A stretch of 64,000 bases of DNA from Motilibacter aurantiacus (GTDB taxonomy: Bacteria > Actinomycetota > Actinomycetes > Motilibacterales > Motilibacteraceae): the NCBI RefSeq assembly GCF_011250645.1, contig NZ_JAANNO010000001.1, forward strand, positions 715,520 to 779,519. The letters run 5' to 3'. Below, piece by piece: positions 41,304 to 50,444 of the stretch. Made by a program: the position numbers and the translations under genes. The stretch's first letter is position 1. The number at the start of each line of letters is the position of its first letter. Below the pieces are notes generated by a model. The model did no database searches. It was not told where the DNA came from and saw only the letters and a list, made by a program, of their open reading frames with translations.

Positions 41304-44089
41304 CGCGAGAACCACCCGTGCGGGCGGTTGTCGTCCGGCTCGTCGACGTCGTCCTCCTCGTCCTCGGGCGACATGGAGAAGAGCTCGTCGGCGAGGGAGA
41401 GCTCACGCGTCGCGTCGTCCGGCACCCGGGCGGGCTCGGGCTGGCGGGCCGGCTCGGCCTGGCGGGCCACGGCGTGCGCCCGGGTGGCCACCGCGTCCGG
41501 CGGCAGGACGGGGAGCACGGTCGTGGCCGTGTCGTCACCGGGAGCCGGCTGCGCCGCGGGGGCGCTGCGGGCCGCGCGCTCGCGGGCCAGCTGGGCCTCG
41601 CGCTCGGCGCGCAGCCGGGCCTCCGCGGCCTCCCGCTCGGCGCGCGCGGCCGCTTCCCGCTCGCGCCGGGCGGCCTCCTGCGCGGCGAGCCGCTCCTGCT
41701 CGCGGCGCTCGGCCTCCTCGCGCTCGGCCCGGGCGGCGGCCTCGCGCTCGCGGCGCTCGGCCTCCTCAGCGGCCCGGGCGGCCATCTCCTCGGCGCGCAG
41801 CCGCGCCTGCTCGGCGGCGACCCGGCGGGCCTGCTCGGCCTCCCGGCGCGCCGCCTCGGCTGCCCGTGCGGCCTGCTCGGCGGTCGCCCGCTGGGCGGCC
41901 TCGATCGCCTCGGCCGCGCGCAGCTGCTCGACGCGGCGGGCCTCGGCCTCCTCGGCGCGCTTGCGCTCCAGGGCCTCGTGGCGCTCGGCCTCGAGCCGGC
42001 GGCGCTCCTCGGCCTGGCGCTGCTCCTCGGCCTGGCGCGCGGCCTCCTGCTCGGCCGCCTCACGCGGGCTCAGCGGGAGCACCCCGCGCAGGCGCTGCTG
42101 GATGACGGTCGTGATCTCGGTCGGCCCCTGGGCGGCGTCCACCACGAGGTAGCGCCGCGGCGCGGCGGCCGCGAGCTCCTTGAACCGGCGGCGCACGCGG
42201 TCGTGGAAGTCGACCGGCTCGGCCTCGAGCCGGTCGGCCCGGCCCTCGTCGCGAGCGGCCCGGCGTGCGGCGCCCAGCTCGGCCGGCAGGTCCAGCAGGA
42301 CCGTCAGGTCCGGCACCAGGCCCCCGGTCGCCCAGGCGGACAGCCGGGCGACGTCGCCGTCCGGGAGCTCGCGCCCCGCGCCCTGGTAGGCGATCGAGGA
42401 GTCGACGTAGCGGTCGCTGATCACCACCGCCGAGCGGGCCAGGGCCGGGCGCACCACGCGCTCGACGTGCTGGGCGCGGTCGGCGGCGTACAGCAGCGCC
42501 TCGGCCCGCACGGACAACGGCCCGGTGGTGGGGTCGAGCAGCAGGGCGCGCAGCCGGGTGCCGATCTCGGTCCCGCCGGGCTCGCGGGTCAGCACGACCT
42601 CGTGGCCGCGCTCGCGCAGCCAGGCCGCGAGAGCCGTGGCCTGGGTGGACTTGCCGGCGCCCTCGCCGCCCTCGAGCACGAGGAAGAACCCGGCGCGCTC
42701 CTCGACCTCACCTGGGCCGGGCAGCCCCTGCCCGCGCAGCGCGGCGACGAAGTCCTTGAGCACCGGGACCCCGCGCCGGTCGTCCATGGTGCGGAACGAC
42801 GCGAGCCCCAGCGCGGCGCAGAGCAGGCCGGCGAGCAGCAGCGTCACCTCGGCACCGCCGAGGGTCCAGGTGACCGCGTCGGTGGGGTGCCAGGTGTGCG
42901 GCCCGATGGCTGCGGCCAGCAGCGGCGCGAGCGCGAGCACGGCGACCAGCACGACCCGGAGCATCACCGTGAGCGAGGCGAAGACCCGCCCGCGGTGCTC
43001 GTCGTCGACCTCGAGGCCGATGAGCGTGTAGGCGATCACCCAGGCGACGCCGGTGCAGGCGCCCATCGCGACCGTGAACAGCACCGCGACGGGGAGGTTC
43101 GGGGTGAGCGCGATGACCGCGAGCAGGAAGCCGGCGGCCGTGATCGCGAGGCAGAGCAGCCGGCGCCGGCTGAACCCGGCGACCAGGCGCGGGCCGAGGA
43201 ACATGCCGAGCGCGAGCCCGAGGAAGACGGCGAAGAAGAGCACGCCGTAGCCCGGGTCACCCGCGCCGAGGTCGCGCACGTAGGTGCGGGCCAGGCCGAT
43301 GACCGCGCCGCCCGCGGCGAACGCCCCGAGCAGCGCCACGATCAGCCCGCGCACGACCTTGGTGCCGCCGAGGTAGCGCCACCCGTCGGTCAGCGCCTGC
43401 CACGCCGACGGCTCGCGACCGTCCTCGCCGGTGGCCGGCTGGCGGGCGGGGATGCCCTTGAGCCGGGCGATGACGACCGCCGCGGCGAGGAAGGTGAGCG
43501 CGTTGACCCAGAGCGCGATGGCAAGCGTCAGCGGGGCGTCCTGCGCCTGCCCGAGCCCGCCCGTCGGAAGGGTCAGGACGATGAAGAGCAGGGCCGCCAG
43601 CGGGGCGCTGCCGTAGGTCCCGGCCAGGTTGAGCTGGTTGGCCGCCTCGAGCCGCTCGCGCGGCACGAGGTTGGGGACCGTCGCCTCCTTCGCCGGGATG
43701 AAGAACAGGCTCGCGGCCTCGTTGAGCAGGGTGGCGACGAAGACCCACCACAGCTCGCCGACGAGCGGGATCGACGCGAGGATGACGAAGCGCGCGGCGT
43801 TGGCGACCACCATCGTCCAGCGCCGGTCCAGCCGGTCGGCGACGACGCCGGCCAGGGGGCCGAGCAGCATCGCCGGCGCGAGCCGGAGCAGGAAGACGAC
43901 GGCGACGGCCAGGTTGGCCTGGGTGTAGTCCCCGCCGGCCAGCGACTGGGCGTACGCGGTCATGGCCAGCAGCCCGAGCCAGTCGCCGAGGCTCGCCACC
44001 GACAGGGCCACCCACATGCGGCGGAAGGTGTGCAGCGACAGGACCTCGCGGACGTCGCCCGCGAGGCCGGTCACGGCACCCGTGCTCAT
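41300..44089 (-). CDS. tmk: MFS transporter fused to thymidylate kinase with coiled-coil tail
   Basis: 929 aa. Residues ~1-430 are a 12-TM MFS transporter (LGDWLGLLAMTAYAQSLAG..., GPLAGVVADRLDRR loop). Residues ~465-665 are dTMP kinase: P-loop EGGEGAGKSTQA, TREPGGTEIGTRLR, DRYVDSSIAYQGAGRE and lid DEGRADRLEAE. Residues ~670-890 are an Ala/Glu/Arg coiled coil (EEAEARRVEQLRAAE...), and the last 40 residues are acidic. It phosphorylates dTMP to dTDP at the membrane. The fusion is known in actinobacteria; the tail length is lineage-specific. TAGGGT lies 6 nt before ATG 44089, suggesting a leaderless start. Coupled to holB. Confidence 0.93.
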   Translation of the reverse strand: MSTGAVTGLAGDVREVLSLHTFRRMWVALSVASLGDWLGLLAMTAYAQSLAGGDYTQANLAVAVVFLLRLAPAMLLGPLAGVVADRLDRRWTMVVANAARFVILASIPLVGELWWVFVATLLNEAASLFFIPAKEATVPNLVPRERLEAANQLNLAGTYGSAPLAALLFIVLTLPTGGLGQAQDAPLTLAIALWVNALTFLAAAVVIARLKGIPARQPATGEDGREPSAWQALTDGWRYLGGTKVVRGLIVALLGAFAAGGAVIGLARTYVRDLGAGDPGYGVLFFAVFLGLALGMFLGPRLVAGFSRRRLLCLAITAAGFLLAVIALTPNLPVAVLFTVAMGACTGVAWVIAYTLIGLEVDDEHRGRVFASLTVMLRVVLVAVLALAPLLAAAIGPHTWHPTDAVTWTLGGAEVTLLLAGLLCAALGLASFRTMDDRRGVPVLKDFVAALRGQGLPGPGEVEERAGFFLVLEGGEGAGKSTQATALAAWLRERGHEVVLTREPGGTEIGTRLRALLLDPTTGPLSVRAEALLYAADRAQHVERVVRPALARSAVVISDRYVDSSIAYQGAGRELPDGDVARLSAWATGGLVPDLTVLLDLPAELGAARRAARDEGRADRLEAEPVDFHDRVRRRFKELAAAAPRRYLVVDAAQGPTEITTVIQQRLRGVLPLSPREAAEQEAARQAEEQRQAEERRRLEAERHEALERKRAEEAEARRVEQLRAAEAIEAAQRATAEQAARAAEAARREAEQARRVAAEQARLRAEEMAARAAEEAERREREAAARAEREEAERREQERLAAQEAARREREAAARAEREAAEARLRAEREAQLARERAARSAPAAQPAPGDDTATTVLPVLPPDAVATRAHAVARQAEPARQPEPARVPDDATRELSLADELFSMSPEDEEDDVDEPDDNRPHGWFSR

Positions 44090-44095
44090 CGCTTC

Positions 44096-44101
44096 ACCCT
44101 A
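44096..44101 (-). promoter_or_regulatory. Candidate leaderless -10 box for tmk
   Basis: TAGGGT on the minus strand, 6 nt before ATG 44089. Confidence 0.35.
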
Positions 44102-44134
44102 ACCAGGAGGCCCGACAGTCCCGCCCGGCGCGGC

Positions 44135-46876
44135 TCACGCACCTGCCTTGGCCGTCTTCTTCGCAGCCGCCTTCTTGGCCGGCGCCTTCTTGGCCGTCTT
44201 GGAGGCGGCCGCCTTCTTGGCCGGCGCCTTCTTGGCGGCCTTCTTGGTGCTCGGGCCGGCGGCGCGCTTCTCGGCGAGCAGCTCGACGCCGCGCTCGGGG
44301 GTGATGCCCTCGACGGTGTCGCCGCGGCGCAGGGTCGCGTTGGTCTCGCCGTCGGTGACGTACGCCCCGAAGCGCCCCTCCTTGACCACGATCGGCTTGC
44401 CGCTGACCGGGTCGGTGCCGAGCTCCTTGAGCGGCGGCTTCGCCGCGGCGCGGCCGCGCTGCTTGGGCTGGGCGTAGATCGCGAGCGCCTGCTCCAGGGT
44501 GACCGTGAAGAGCTGGTCCTCGGACTCGAGCGACCGGGAGTCGGTGCCCTTCTTGAGGTACGGCCCGTAACGCCCGTTCTGCGCCACGATCTCGTCGCCG
44601 CTCTCGGGGTCCTTGCCGACGACGCGCGGCAGGGTGAGCAGCCGCAGCGCCTCGTCCAGCGTGATCGTGTCCAGCGACATGGTCTTGAACAGGGACGCGG
44701 TGCGCGGCTTCGCGGACTTCGGCGACCCCTCGGGCAGCACCTCGGTGACGTACGGCCCGAAGCGCCCGGCCTTGGCGACCACGGTGTGCCCGGTGGCGGG
44801 GTCGGTGCCCAGCTCGCGGTCGCCCGACGGCGCCGACAGCAGCTCCTCGGCCTTCTCGACCGTCAGCTCGTCGGGCGCGAGGTCGTCGGGGAGCGAGGCC
44901 CGCTCCTCGCCACGCTCGATGTAGGGCCCGTAGCGGCCCACCCGCACCGAGATGCCCGCGCCGAGGTCGTAGGTGTTGACCTCGCGGGCGTCGATGTCGC
45001 CGAGGTTCTCCACGATGCGCTTGAGGCCGCCGAGCTCGTCCGGCCCGTGCCCGCCGGTGTGCGCGTGGCCCGGCGTGCCCTCGCCGTCGCCGAAGTAGAA
45101 CCGGCGCAGCCACTCGACCCGGTCGGCGTCGCCGCCGGCGATCCGGTCGAGGTCCTCCTCCATCTCGGCGGTGAAGTCGTAGTCGACCAGCCCGCCGAAG
45201 TGCTCCTCGAGCAGCCGCGTCACCGCGAACGCCAGCCACGTCGGGACGAGCGCGCTGCCCTTCTTGAAGACGTAGCCGCGATCGATGATCGTGCCGAGGA
45301 TCGACGCGTACGTCGACGGGCGGCCGATCGCGCGCTCCTCCAGCGCCTTGACCAGCGTGGCCTCGGTGTAGCGCGCCGGCGGGCTGGTCGTGTGGCCCTC
45401 GGGGTCCACGCGCTGCGGCTCCAGCCCGTCACCCTCGCGCATGGCGGGCAGGCGCTGCTCCTGCGCGTCACGCGGGGCATCCTCGTCGCGCCCCTCCTCG
45501 TAGGCGGCGAGGAAGCCGCGGAACGAGATGACGGTGCCGGAGGCGGAGAACTCCGCGTCGGAGAACGGGGAGCCCGCGTGCGGGGTGCTGCCGATGCGCA
45601 CGGAGACCGTCGTGCCGCGGGCGTCGGCCATCTGCGAGGCGACCGTGCGCTTCCAGATCAGCTCGTAGAGCGCGAACTCGTCGCGGGCCAGCTCGCCCGC
45701 GACCTCGCCCGGCGTACGGAAGACGTCACCGGCGGGGCGGACCGCCTCGTGCGCCTCCTGGGCGTTCTTGACCTTGCGGACGTAGCGCCGCGGCGCGTCG
45801 GGGACGTACTCGGGGCCGTAGAGCGCGCGGGCCTGCGAGCGCGCGGCGTTGATCGCCGACTCCGACAGCGTCGTGGAGTCGGTACGCATGTACGTGATGT
45901 AGCCGTTCTCGTACAGCCGCTGCGCGACGCGCATGGTCGTCTGCGAGGACCAGCGCAGCTTGCGGCTGGCCTCCTGCTGCAGCGTCGAGGTGATGAACGG
46001 CGCCGCCGGCTTGCGGGAGTACGGCTTCTCCTCCACCGAGCGGACGGTGAACGGGGCGTCCACGAGCCCGGCGGCCAGCTGGGTGGCCTGCGCCTCGTCC
46101 AGGTGGGCCACCTGCCCGGCGGCGCGGGTGGTGAGCCGCCCGTCGCTGCCGAAGTCGCGGCCGGTGGCGACCCGGGTGCCGTCGACGGCTGTCAGCCGGG
46201 CCGGGAAGGCCTGGCCGGCGCGCTCGAGGACGGCGGAGACGTCCCAGTACGACGCGCTGCGGAAGGCGATGCGCTCGCGCTCGCGCTCGACCACGAGCCG
46301 GGTCGCGACCGACTGGACACGGCCGGCCGACAGCCCGGCGCGGACCTTGCGCCACAGCACCGGGGAGACCTCGTAGCCGTAGAGCCGGTCGAGGATGCGG
46401 CGCGTCTCCTGGGCGTCGACGAGCGACTGGTCCAGCTCGCGGGTGTTCTCGACCGCCCGGCGGATCGCCTCGGGGGTGATCTCGTGGAAGACCATGCGGC
46501 GCACCGGGACGCGCGGCTTGAGGACCTCGAGCAGGTGCCAGGCGATGGCCTCGCCCTCGCGGTCCTCGTCGGTCGCGAGGAAGAGCTCGTCGGCCTCCTT
46601 GAGCAGGGCCTTGAGCTCGGAGACCTTCTTCTTCTTGTCGTTGTCGACCACGTAGTACGGCGCGAAGCCGTTGTCGACGTCGACGGCGAACCGGCCGTAC
46701 GGGCCCTTCTTCATCTCGGCCGGCAGCTCGCTCGGCGTCGGGAGGTCGCGGATGTGGCCCACGCTGGCCTCGACGTCGTAGCCGTCCCCGAGGTAGCCCG
46801 CGATCTTGCGCGCCTTCGTAGGCGACTCGACGATGACGAGCCGGCGACCGGTGGCGGTACGGGTGCGGGGCGGCAC
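44135..46876 (-). CDS. topA: DNA topoisomerase I
   Basis: 913 aa from GTG 46876 (AGAGG upstream). TOPRIM domain (LVIVESPTKARKIAGYLG; FLATDEDREGEAIAWHL), catalytic Tyr in YITYMRTDSTTLS, ETRRILDRLYGYEVSP, and GLSAGRVQSVATRL. It has C-terminal repeat domains with GRFGPYV / GRYGPYL motifs instead of zinc fingers, then a Lys/Ala tail (KKAAKKAPAKK...) as in other actinobacterial TopA, giving processivity on DNA. It relaxes negative supercoils. A TTGACA -35 lies ~90 nt upstream. Confidence 0.96.
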   Translation of the reverse strand: MPPRTRTATGRRLVIVESPTKARKIAGYLGDGYDVEASVGHIRDLPTPSELPAEMKKGPYGRFAVDVDNGFAPYYVVDNDKKKKVSELKALLKEADELFLATDEDREGEAIAWHLLEVLKPRVPVRRMVFHEITPEAIRRAVENTRELDQSLVDAQETRRILDRLYGYEVSPVLWRKVRAGLSAGRVQSVATRLVVERERERIAFRSASYWDVSAVLERAGQAFPARLTAVDGTRVATGRDFGSDGRLTTRAAGQVAHLDEAQATQLAAGLVDAPFTVRSVEEKPYSRKPAAPFITSTLQQEASRKLRWSSQTTMRVAQRLYENGYITYMRTDSTTLSESAINAARSQARALYGPEYVPDAPRRYVRKVKNAQEAHEAVRPAGDVFRTPGEVAGELARDEFALYELIWKRTVASQMADARGTTVSVRIGSTPHAGSPFSDAEFSASGTVISFRGFLAAYEEGRDEDAPRDAQEQRLPAMREGDGLEPQRVDPEGHTTSPPARYTEATLVKALEERAIGRPSTYASILGTIIDRGYVFKKGSALVPTWLAFAVTRLLEEHFGGLVDYDFTAEMEEDLDRIAGGDADRVEWLRRFYFGDGEGTPGHAHTGGHGPDELGGLKRIVENLGDIDAREVNTYDLGAGISVRVGRYGPYIERGEERASLPDDLAPDELTVEKAEELLSAPSGDRELGTDPATGHTVVAKAGRFGPYVTEVLPEGSPKSAKPRTASLFKTMSLDTITLDEALRLLTLPRVVGKDPESGDEIVAQNGRYGPYLKKGTDSRSLESEDQLFTVTLEQALAIYAQPKQRGRAAAKPPLKELGTDPVSGKPIVVKEGRFGAYVTDGETNATLRRGDTVEGITPERGVELLAEKRAAGPSTKKAAKKAPAKKAAASKTAKKAPAKKAAAKKTAKAGA

Positions 46877-46938
46877 GAGGAGCCTCTTCCGTGGACGGGG
46901 CGGGCAGGAGCGAGCGGGTCGGGCAGGGGACAGGGCGG

Positions 46939-46969
46939 AGTCTGACCGCATCCCCGCCCCCGCTGTCAA
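46939..46969 (-). promoter_or_regulatory. Candidate topA promoter
   Basis: Minus-strand -35 TTGACA (46964-46969, perfect) and CAGACT (46939-46944), with a long 19-nt spacer; leader ~55 nt. Confidence 0.4.
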
Positions 46970-47225
46970 ACCCGAATGATCGCCCACTCGTTCCCGGCGG
47001 CCCGACAGCGGCGCGCCGGGGAGCGCGTCCGCGTCCCGCCCGCGGTGCACGGAGGGCCTTTGGAGAACGGGGCCCGAACGGGCCGGGAGCCGGGCCGGGA
47101 ATCGTCGGGCACCAGTTCCGGACCGGATGTCTCAAACCGGGTCGCAGCGGCTCTGCCCTGGGCGAGGACCGCGTCGTCATCGAGTGGCACGGCGGTCGCG
47201 GAGCGCAGCGAGAGGGGTTGCCCGG

Positions 47226-47239
47226 GTGTCGTCCGACAC
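47226..47239. promoter_or_regulatory. Palindrome upstream of the DHA2 exporter
   Basis: GTGTCG and CGACAC arms with a 2-nt centre, ~88 nt before the exporter start. Possible TetR- or MarR-type operator; no regulator gene is adjacent. Confidence 0.3.
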
Positions 47240-47326
47240 GGGAGGATCCCTCCGAATTGCCACGCTTGCGGCGACGCCGTCCCGGTCCCCGCGGAGCAAT
47301 CCCCCCTACTCCACCCCGGAGACGCA

Positions 47327-48958
47327 GTGACCGGATCGACAACCGTCCCTGCCCGGGCTCCGAAGCCCGGGCACCCCCTGCGCTGGAAGCTGCTCGGCAT
47401 CCTCTGCCTGAGCGTGCTCCTCGTCGCGATCGACAACACGATCGTCAACGTCGCCCTTCCGACGCTCGACCAGGAGATGGCGTCCTCGACCTCCGCCCTG
47501 CAGTGGGTGGTCGACAGCTACACCGTCTGCTTCGCCGGGCTGCTGCTGCTCTGCGGCAACATCGGCGACCGGCTGGGCCGCAAGCGCGTCCTGCAGGCGG
47601 GCCTCGTGCTGTTCGCCGTCGCGTCGTTCTTCGCCGCGCAGGCCTCCTCCACGGAGGCACTCGTGACGTGGCGCTCGGTCATGGGCGTGGCCGCGGCCCT
47701 CGTCTTCCCCTGCACGCTGGCAATGGTGTCGACGCTGTTCCCCGACCGGCAGGAGCGAGCCGCCGCGATCGGCATCTGGGCCGGCGTGGCGGGCCTCGCG
47801 GTGGCGCTCGGCCCGGTGGTCGGCGGCCTGCTGCTCGAGCACTTCTGGTGGGGCTCCATCTTCATCGTGAACCTGCCGATCATCGCGCTCTCCCTCGTGC
47901 TCGGCGCCCGCTACCTGCCCGAGTCCAGGGACGCCGCGCCCGGGCGCTTCGACCCGTACGGCGCGGTGCTCTCCATCGCGATGGTCGGGCTGCTGGTTCG
48001 GACGGTCATCGAGGCGCCGAACCGCGGGTGGACGTCGGCGGCGACGCTGCTCGGCTTCGCCGCGTCGGCCGCGCTCGTCGTGGCCTTCGTCGTGGTCGAG
48101 GCGCGCCGGGACAGCCCGCTGCTGGACGTCACGCTCTTCCGGAACCCCCGCTTCTCGGCCGCCAGCGCTGCGATCTCGATCGCCTACTTCGGCCTGTTCG
48201 GGTTCATCTTCATGATCACGATGTACTTCCAGCTGATCCGCGACTACAGCACGCTCAAGGCGGGCCTCGCGACGCTGCCGTACGCCGCCGTCATGGCCGG
48301 CCTCTCCCCCGTCTCGATCCTCGTGATGAAGAAGATCGGCACGAAGGCCGTGGTCACGATCGGCATGGTGCTCATGGCGGCCGGCTTCCTCGTCGCGGCG
48401 CGGGCAGGGCTGGACGCCGACTACTGGACCGTGGTGGTCGTCTCGATGGTCCTCATGGCCGCCGGCATGGCGCTGGCCACGGGGCCTGCGACCGACTCGA
48501 TCCTCGCCGCGCTGCCGGAGGCCAAGGCGGGGGTCGGCTCCGCCGTGAACGACACGACCCGCGAGCTGGGCGGAGCGCTCGGCGTCGCGGTCGTCGGCTC
48601 GGTGATGAGCTCGTACTACGCGAGCAAGCTGGCCGACTCCTGGGGCGGGCTGGGCCTGCCCACCTCGGTGACCGACGCCGCCGACGAGTCGTTGGGCGCC
48701 GGGCTGGAGGTCGCCCGCCAGCTGCCCACCGACCAGGCCGGCCCCGCGGTCGACGCCGTCCGCGACTCCTTCATCTCCGGCCTGCACGCCGGGTCGGTCG
48801 CGGCGGCCGTCGCCGCGCTGCTCGCGGGCCTCGCCGCGCTGGTCTTCCTGCCCCGCGACGACCGCCCCGCGCCGGAGGCGGCGATCCCGGCGCCGCGTCC
48901 CGAGGGCACCGCGCTCCCGGTGCAGGCCGTCGAGCCGGCCGGGCCCACCACTCGCTGA
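47327..48958 (+). CDS. MFS exporter, DHA2 (14-TM) family
   Basis: 543 aa from GTG 47327 (GGAGA upstream); a longer frame extends into the promoter region. TM1 carries LVAIDNTIVNVALPTLDQEM (DHA2 motif), then WVVDSYTVCFAGLLLLCGNIGDRLGRKRVL (motif A) and GVAGLAVALGPVVGGLLLEHFWW (motif C). Fourteen hydrophobic segments. It exports drugs or metabolites by proton antiport. It lies ~1.5 kb from the PKS/NRPS operon on the other strand and could export its product, but a link is only inferred from position. Confidence 0.9.
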   Translation: MTGSTTVPARAPKPGHPLRWKLLGILCLSVLLVAIDNTIVNVALPTLDQEMASSTSALQWVVDSYTVCFAGLLLLCGNIGDRLGRKRVLQAGLVLFAVASFFAAQASSTEALVTWRSVMGVAAALVFPCTLAMVSTLFPDRQERAAAIGIWAGVAGLAVALGPVVGGLLLEHFWWGSIFIVNLPIIALSLVLGARYLPESRDAAPGRFDPYGAVLSIAMVGLLVRTVIEAPNRGWTSAATLLGFAASAALVVAFVVVEARRDSPLLDVTLFRNPRFSAASAAISIAYFGLFGFIFMITMYFQLIRDYSTLKAGLATLPYAAVMAGLSPVSILVMKKIGTKAVVTIGMVLMAAGFLVAARAGLDADYWTVVVVSMVLMAAGMALATGPATDSILAALPEAKAGVGSAVNDTTRELGGALGVAVVGSVMSSYYASKLADSWGGLGLPTSVTDAADESLGAGLEVARQLPTDQAGPAVDAVRDSFISGLHAGSVAAAVAALLAGLAALVFLPRDDRPAPEAAIPAPRPEGTALPVQAVEPAGPTTR

Positions 48959-48978
48959 GCCGGCCCCCGTACGCAGGG

Positions 48979-49010
48979 GCGCCCCCGACCCGGTCCCGGG
49001 TCGGGGGCGC
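48979..49010. terminator. Bidirectional hairpin terminator
   Basis: Perfect 15-nt arms (48979-48993 and 48996-49010) with a 2-nt centre, between converging genes ending at 48958 (+) and 49032 (-). Confidence 0.8.
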
Positions 49011-49031
49011 TCGTACGTCCGTGGCGGACGC

Positions 49032-49556
49032 TCAGGCTTTGTCCGGCTCCGGGCGTACGGCGTGGGCGCCGTGCCCGTTCGTCACGTGCGAGCCGGAGCC
49101 GTGGGCGGCCGACGCCCCGCACCCGGCGTCCCCGCCCACGAGCGACGTGATGAGCCCGATGCCCCAGAACACCGTGGGGAAGATCGGCCAGGGGAAGCCG
49201 AGCCCGAGCACCGCCCACAGGATCCAGAGGCCCGCGTTGACCCCGACGTACGTGACCAGCTTCGCCTTCTGCGTGGCGTCGAGCCGGGCGAGCGCGCCGC
49301 CGCGGCGCACGTCCGGGCGGGCCGCGACGAGCGGGGGCAGGTCGGCGAGGAGCGGCTCGAGCTCCCGTGCGGTGCGCGCCCGGCCCGCGACGCCCTGGCG
49401 GTCGTCGAGCTCCTCGCGGGTGAGCCGGCCGAGGGCGTAGTGCTCCCCGAGCGCGACGATGACCTCGTCGCGCTCGGCGTCGCCCACCCGCAGCTCGGGA
49501 ACCGCGCCGGGCGCGGTGACTGGGCGGTGTTCCGTGGAGCCGGGGCCGGTCGTCAT
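49032..49556 (-). CDS. DUF1707 / 2TM domain membrane protein
   Basis: 174 aa. A DUF1707 (SHOCT-like) N-domain (LRVGDAERDEVIVALGEHYALGRLTREELDDR, then ARTARELEPLLADLPP) is followed by two membrane helices (VTYVGVNAGLWILWAVLGL; IFPTVFWGIGLITSL) and a His/Ala-rich tail. This architecture is common in actinobacterial membrane proteins. The function is unknown. AGGAG lies upstream of ATG 49556. Confidence 0.85.
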   Translation of the reverse strand: MTTGPGSTEHRPVTAPGAVPELRVGDAERDEVIVALGEHYALGRLTREELDDRQGVAGRARTARELEPLLADLPPLVAARPDVRRGGALARLDATQKAKLVTYVGVNAGLWILWAVLGLGFPWPIFPTVFWGIGLITSLVGGDAGCGASAAHGSGSHVTNGHGAHAVRPEPDKA

Positions 49557-49605
49557 GGTGCTCGGCGCTCCTGAGGAAGGGACGTTGCCTGCCGCGAGCC
49601 TAACC

Positions 49606-49647
49606 CCGCGGGCCCCGCCGGCGCACTCCTGCCGACGGCGCCCGCGG
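49606..49647. terminator. Terminator of the PKS/NRPS operon
   Basis: Arms CCGCGGGC (49606-49613) and GCCCGCGG (49640-49647), extended inward by GCCG/CGGC after a 3-nt bulge, directly past the thioesterase stop. Confidence 0.6.
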
Positions 49648-49655
49648 ACGAGGGG

Positions 49656-50444
49656 TCAGGCCACGACGTCCGCGACGTCGCGCCCGCCCGGCAGCAGCCC
49701 GCCCCGGCGGCCGGCCCGCAGCAGCCCGTCGACGTGCGCCTGCACCTCGGCCTCGGCCTCGTGGACGAAGAAGTGGCCGCCGGGGAACTCGCGCAGCGAC
49801 GTCGGGGCCGTCGTCAGCGATCGCCACGCGGCCAGCCCCTCCTGGGTCGTGTGGGCGTCGGCCGTGCCTCCCAGCACGTGCACCGGGCAGTCGAGCAGGG
49901 GCCCGTCGTGGAACTCGTAGGAGTCGACGAGCTCGAAGTCGGCCCGGATGGTCGGCATGAGCAGCTCGAGCAGCTCCTCGTTGTCGAGGACCACCGCGGG
50001 TGTGCCGCCGAGCCGGCGCAGCTCGTCGACGAGCTCGGCGTCGGACAGGGTCGTGCGCCGACGCGCCGCCGGCACCCTGGCCTGCGGGCCGTCGGCCCCG
50101 CTCACGACGAGCGCGACCGGCGACACCGGCAGCCGCCGGGCCACCTCGTAGGCGACGTAGGCGCCCAGGCTGTGCCCGAAGAGCGCGTAGCGCGGGCGCA
50201 GCACGGGCTCCAGCTCGTCGACGAGGAGGTCCACCAGCTCGAAGAAGCCCTCGACCGGCGCCTCCGCGAACCGCTTGCCGCGCCCGGGCAGCGAAGCGAC
50301 GTAGGACCGCGCGGTGCCGAGCGCCCCGCGCCAGGACCGGAACGCGCCCGGGTTGCCACCGGCGTACGGGAAGAGGACCAGGTCCACCCCGCCGGGCGTC
50401 CCCGGGGCGAGCGGCTCCAGCCAGGCCGATCCTGCGGCGCTCAT
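49656..50444 (-). CDS. Type II thioesterase (editing)
   Basis: 262 aa, overlapping the NRPS stop as ATGA. TEII hallmarks: LVLFPYAGGNPGAFRSW, nucleophile GHSLGAYVAYEVARRL (Ser ~residue 92), DAHTTQEG Asp and GGHFFVHE His. It frees mis-primed or stalled acyl groups from the carrier proteins. Because the NRPS lacks an integrated thioesterase, this enzyme may also assist release, but classic TEIIs do not usually perform it. Confidence 0.92.
   Translation of the reverse strand: MSAAGSAWLEPLAPGTPGGVDLVLFPYAGGNPGAFRSWRGALGTARSYVASLPGRGKRFAEAPVEGFFELVDLLVDELEPVLRPRYALFGHSLGAYVAYEVARRLPVSPVALVVSGADGPQARVPAARRRTTLSDAELVDELRRLGGTPAVVLDNEELLELLMPTIRADFELVDSYEFHDGPLLDCPVHVLGGTADAHTTQEGLAAWRSLTTAPTSLREFPGGHFFVHEAEAEVQAHVDGLLRAGRRGGLLPGGRDVADVVA

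Larger units (their letters stand above)
46877..47326. other. Divergent intergenic region topA / MFS exporter
   Basis: 450 nt without a credible gene. It holds the topA promoter (46939-46969) and, nearer the exporter, a dyad GTGTCG-TC-CGACAC (47226-47239) that could be a regulator site. Open frames here are antisense or lack starts. Confidence 0.6.

Noticed and set aside
41318-46945. Very long plus-strand open frame (~1875 codons) across holB-tmk-topA
   Set aside because: It is antisense to three clear housekeeping genes; its Arg/Gly/Pro/Asp-rich, repeat-like composition is typical of the shadow frame in high-GC DNA.
47327-49556. DHA2 exporter and DUF1707 protein as members of the PKS/NRPS cluster
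   Set aside because: The terminators at 48979-49010 and 49606-49647 and the strand change separate them; only a positional inference remains for the exporter.
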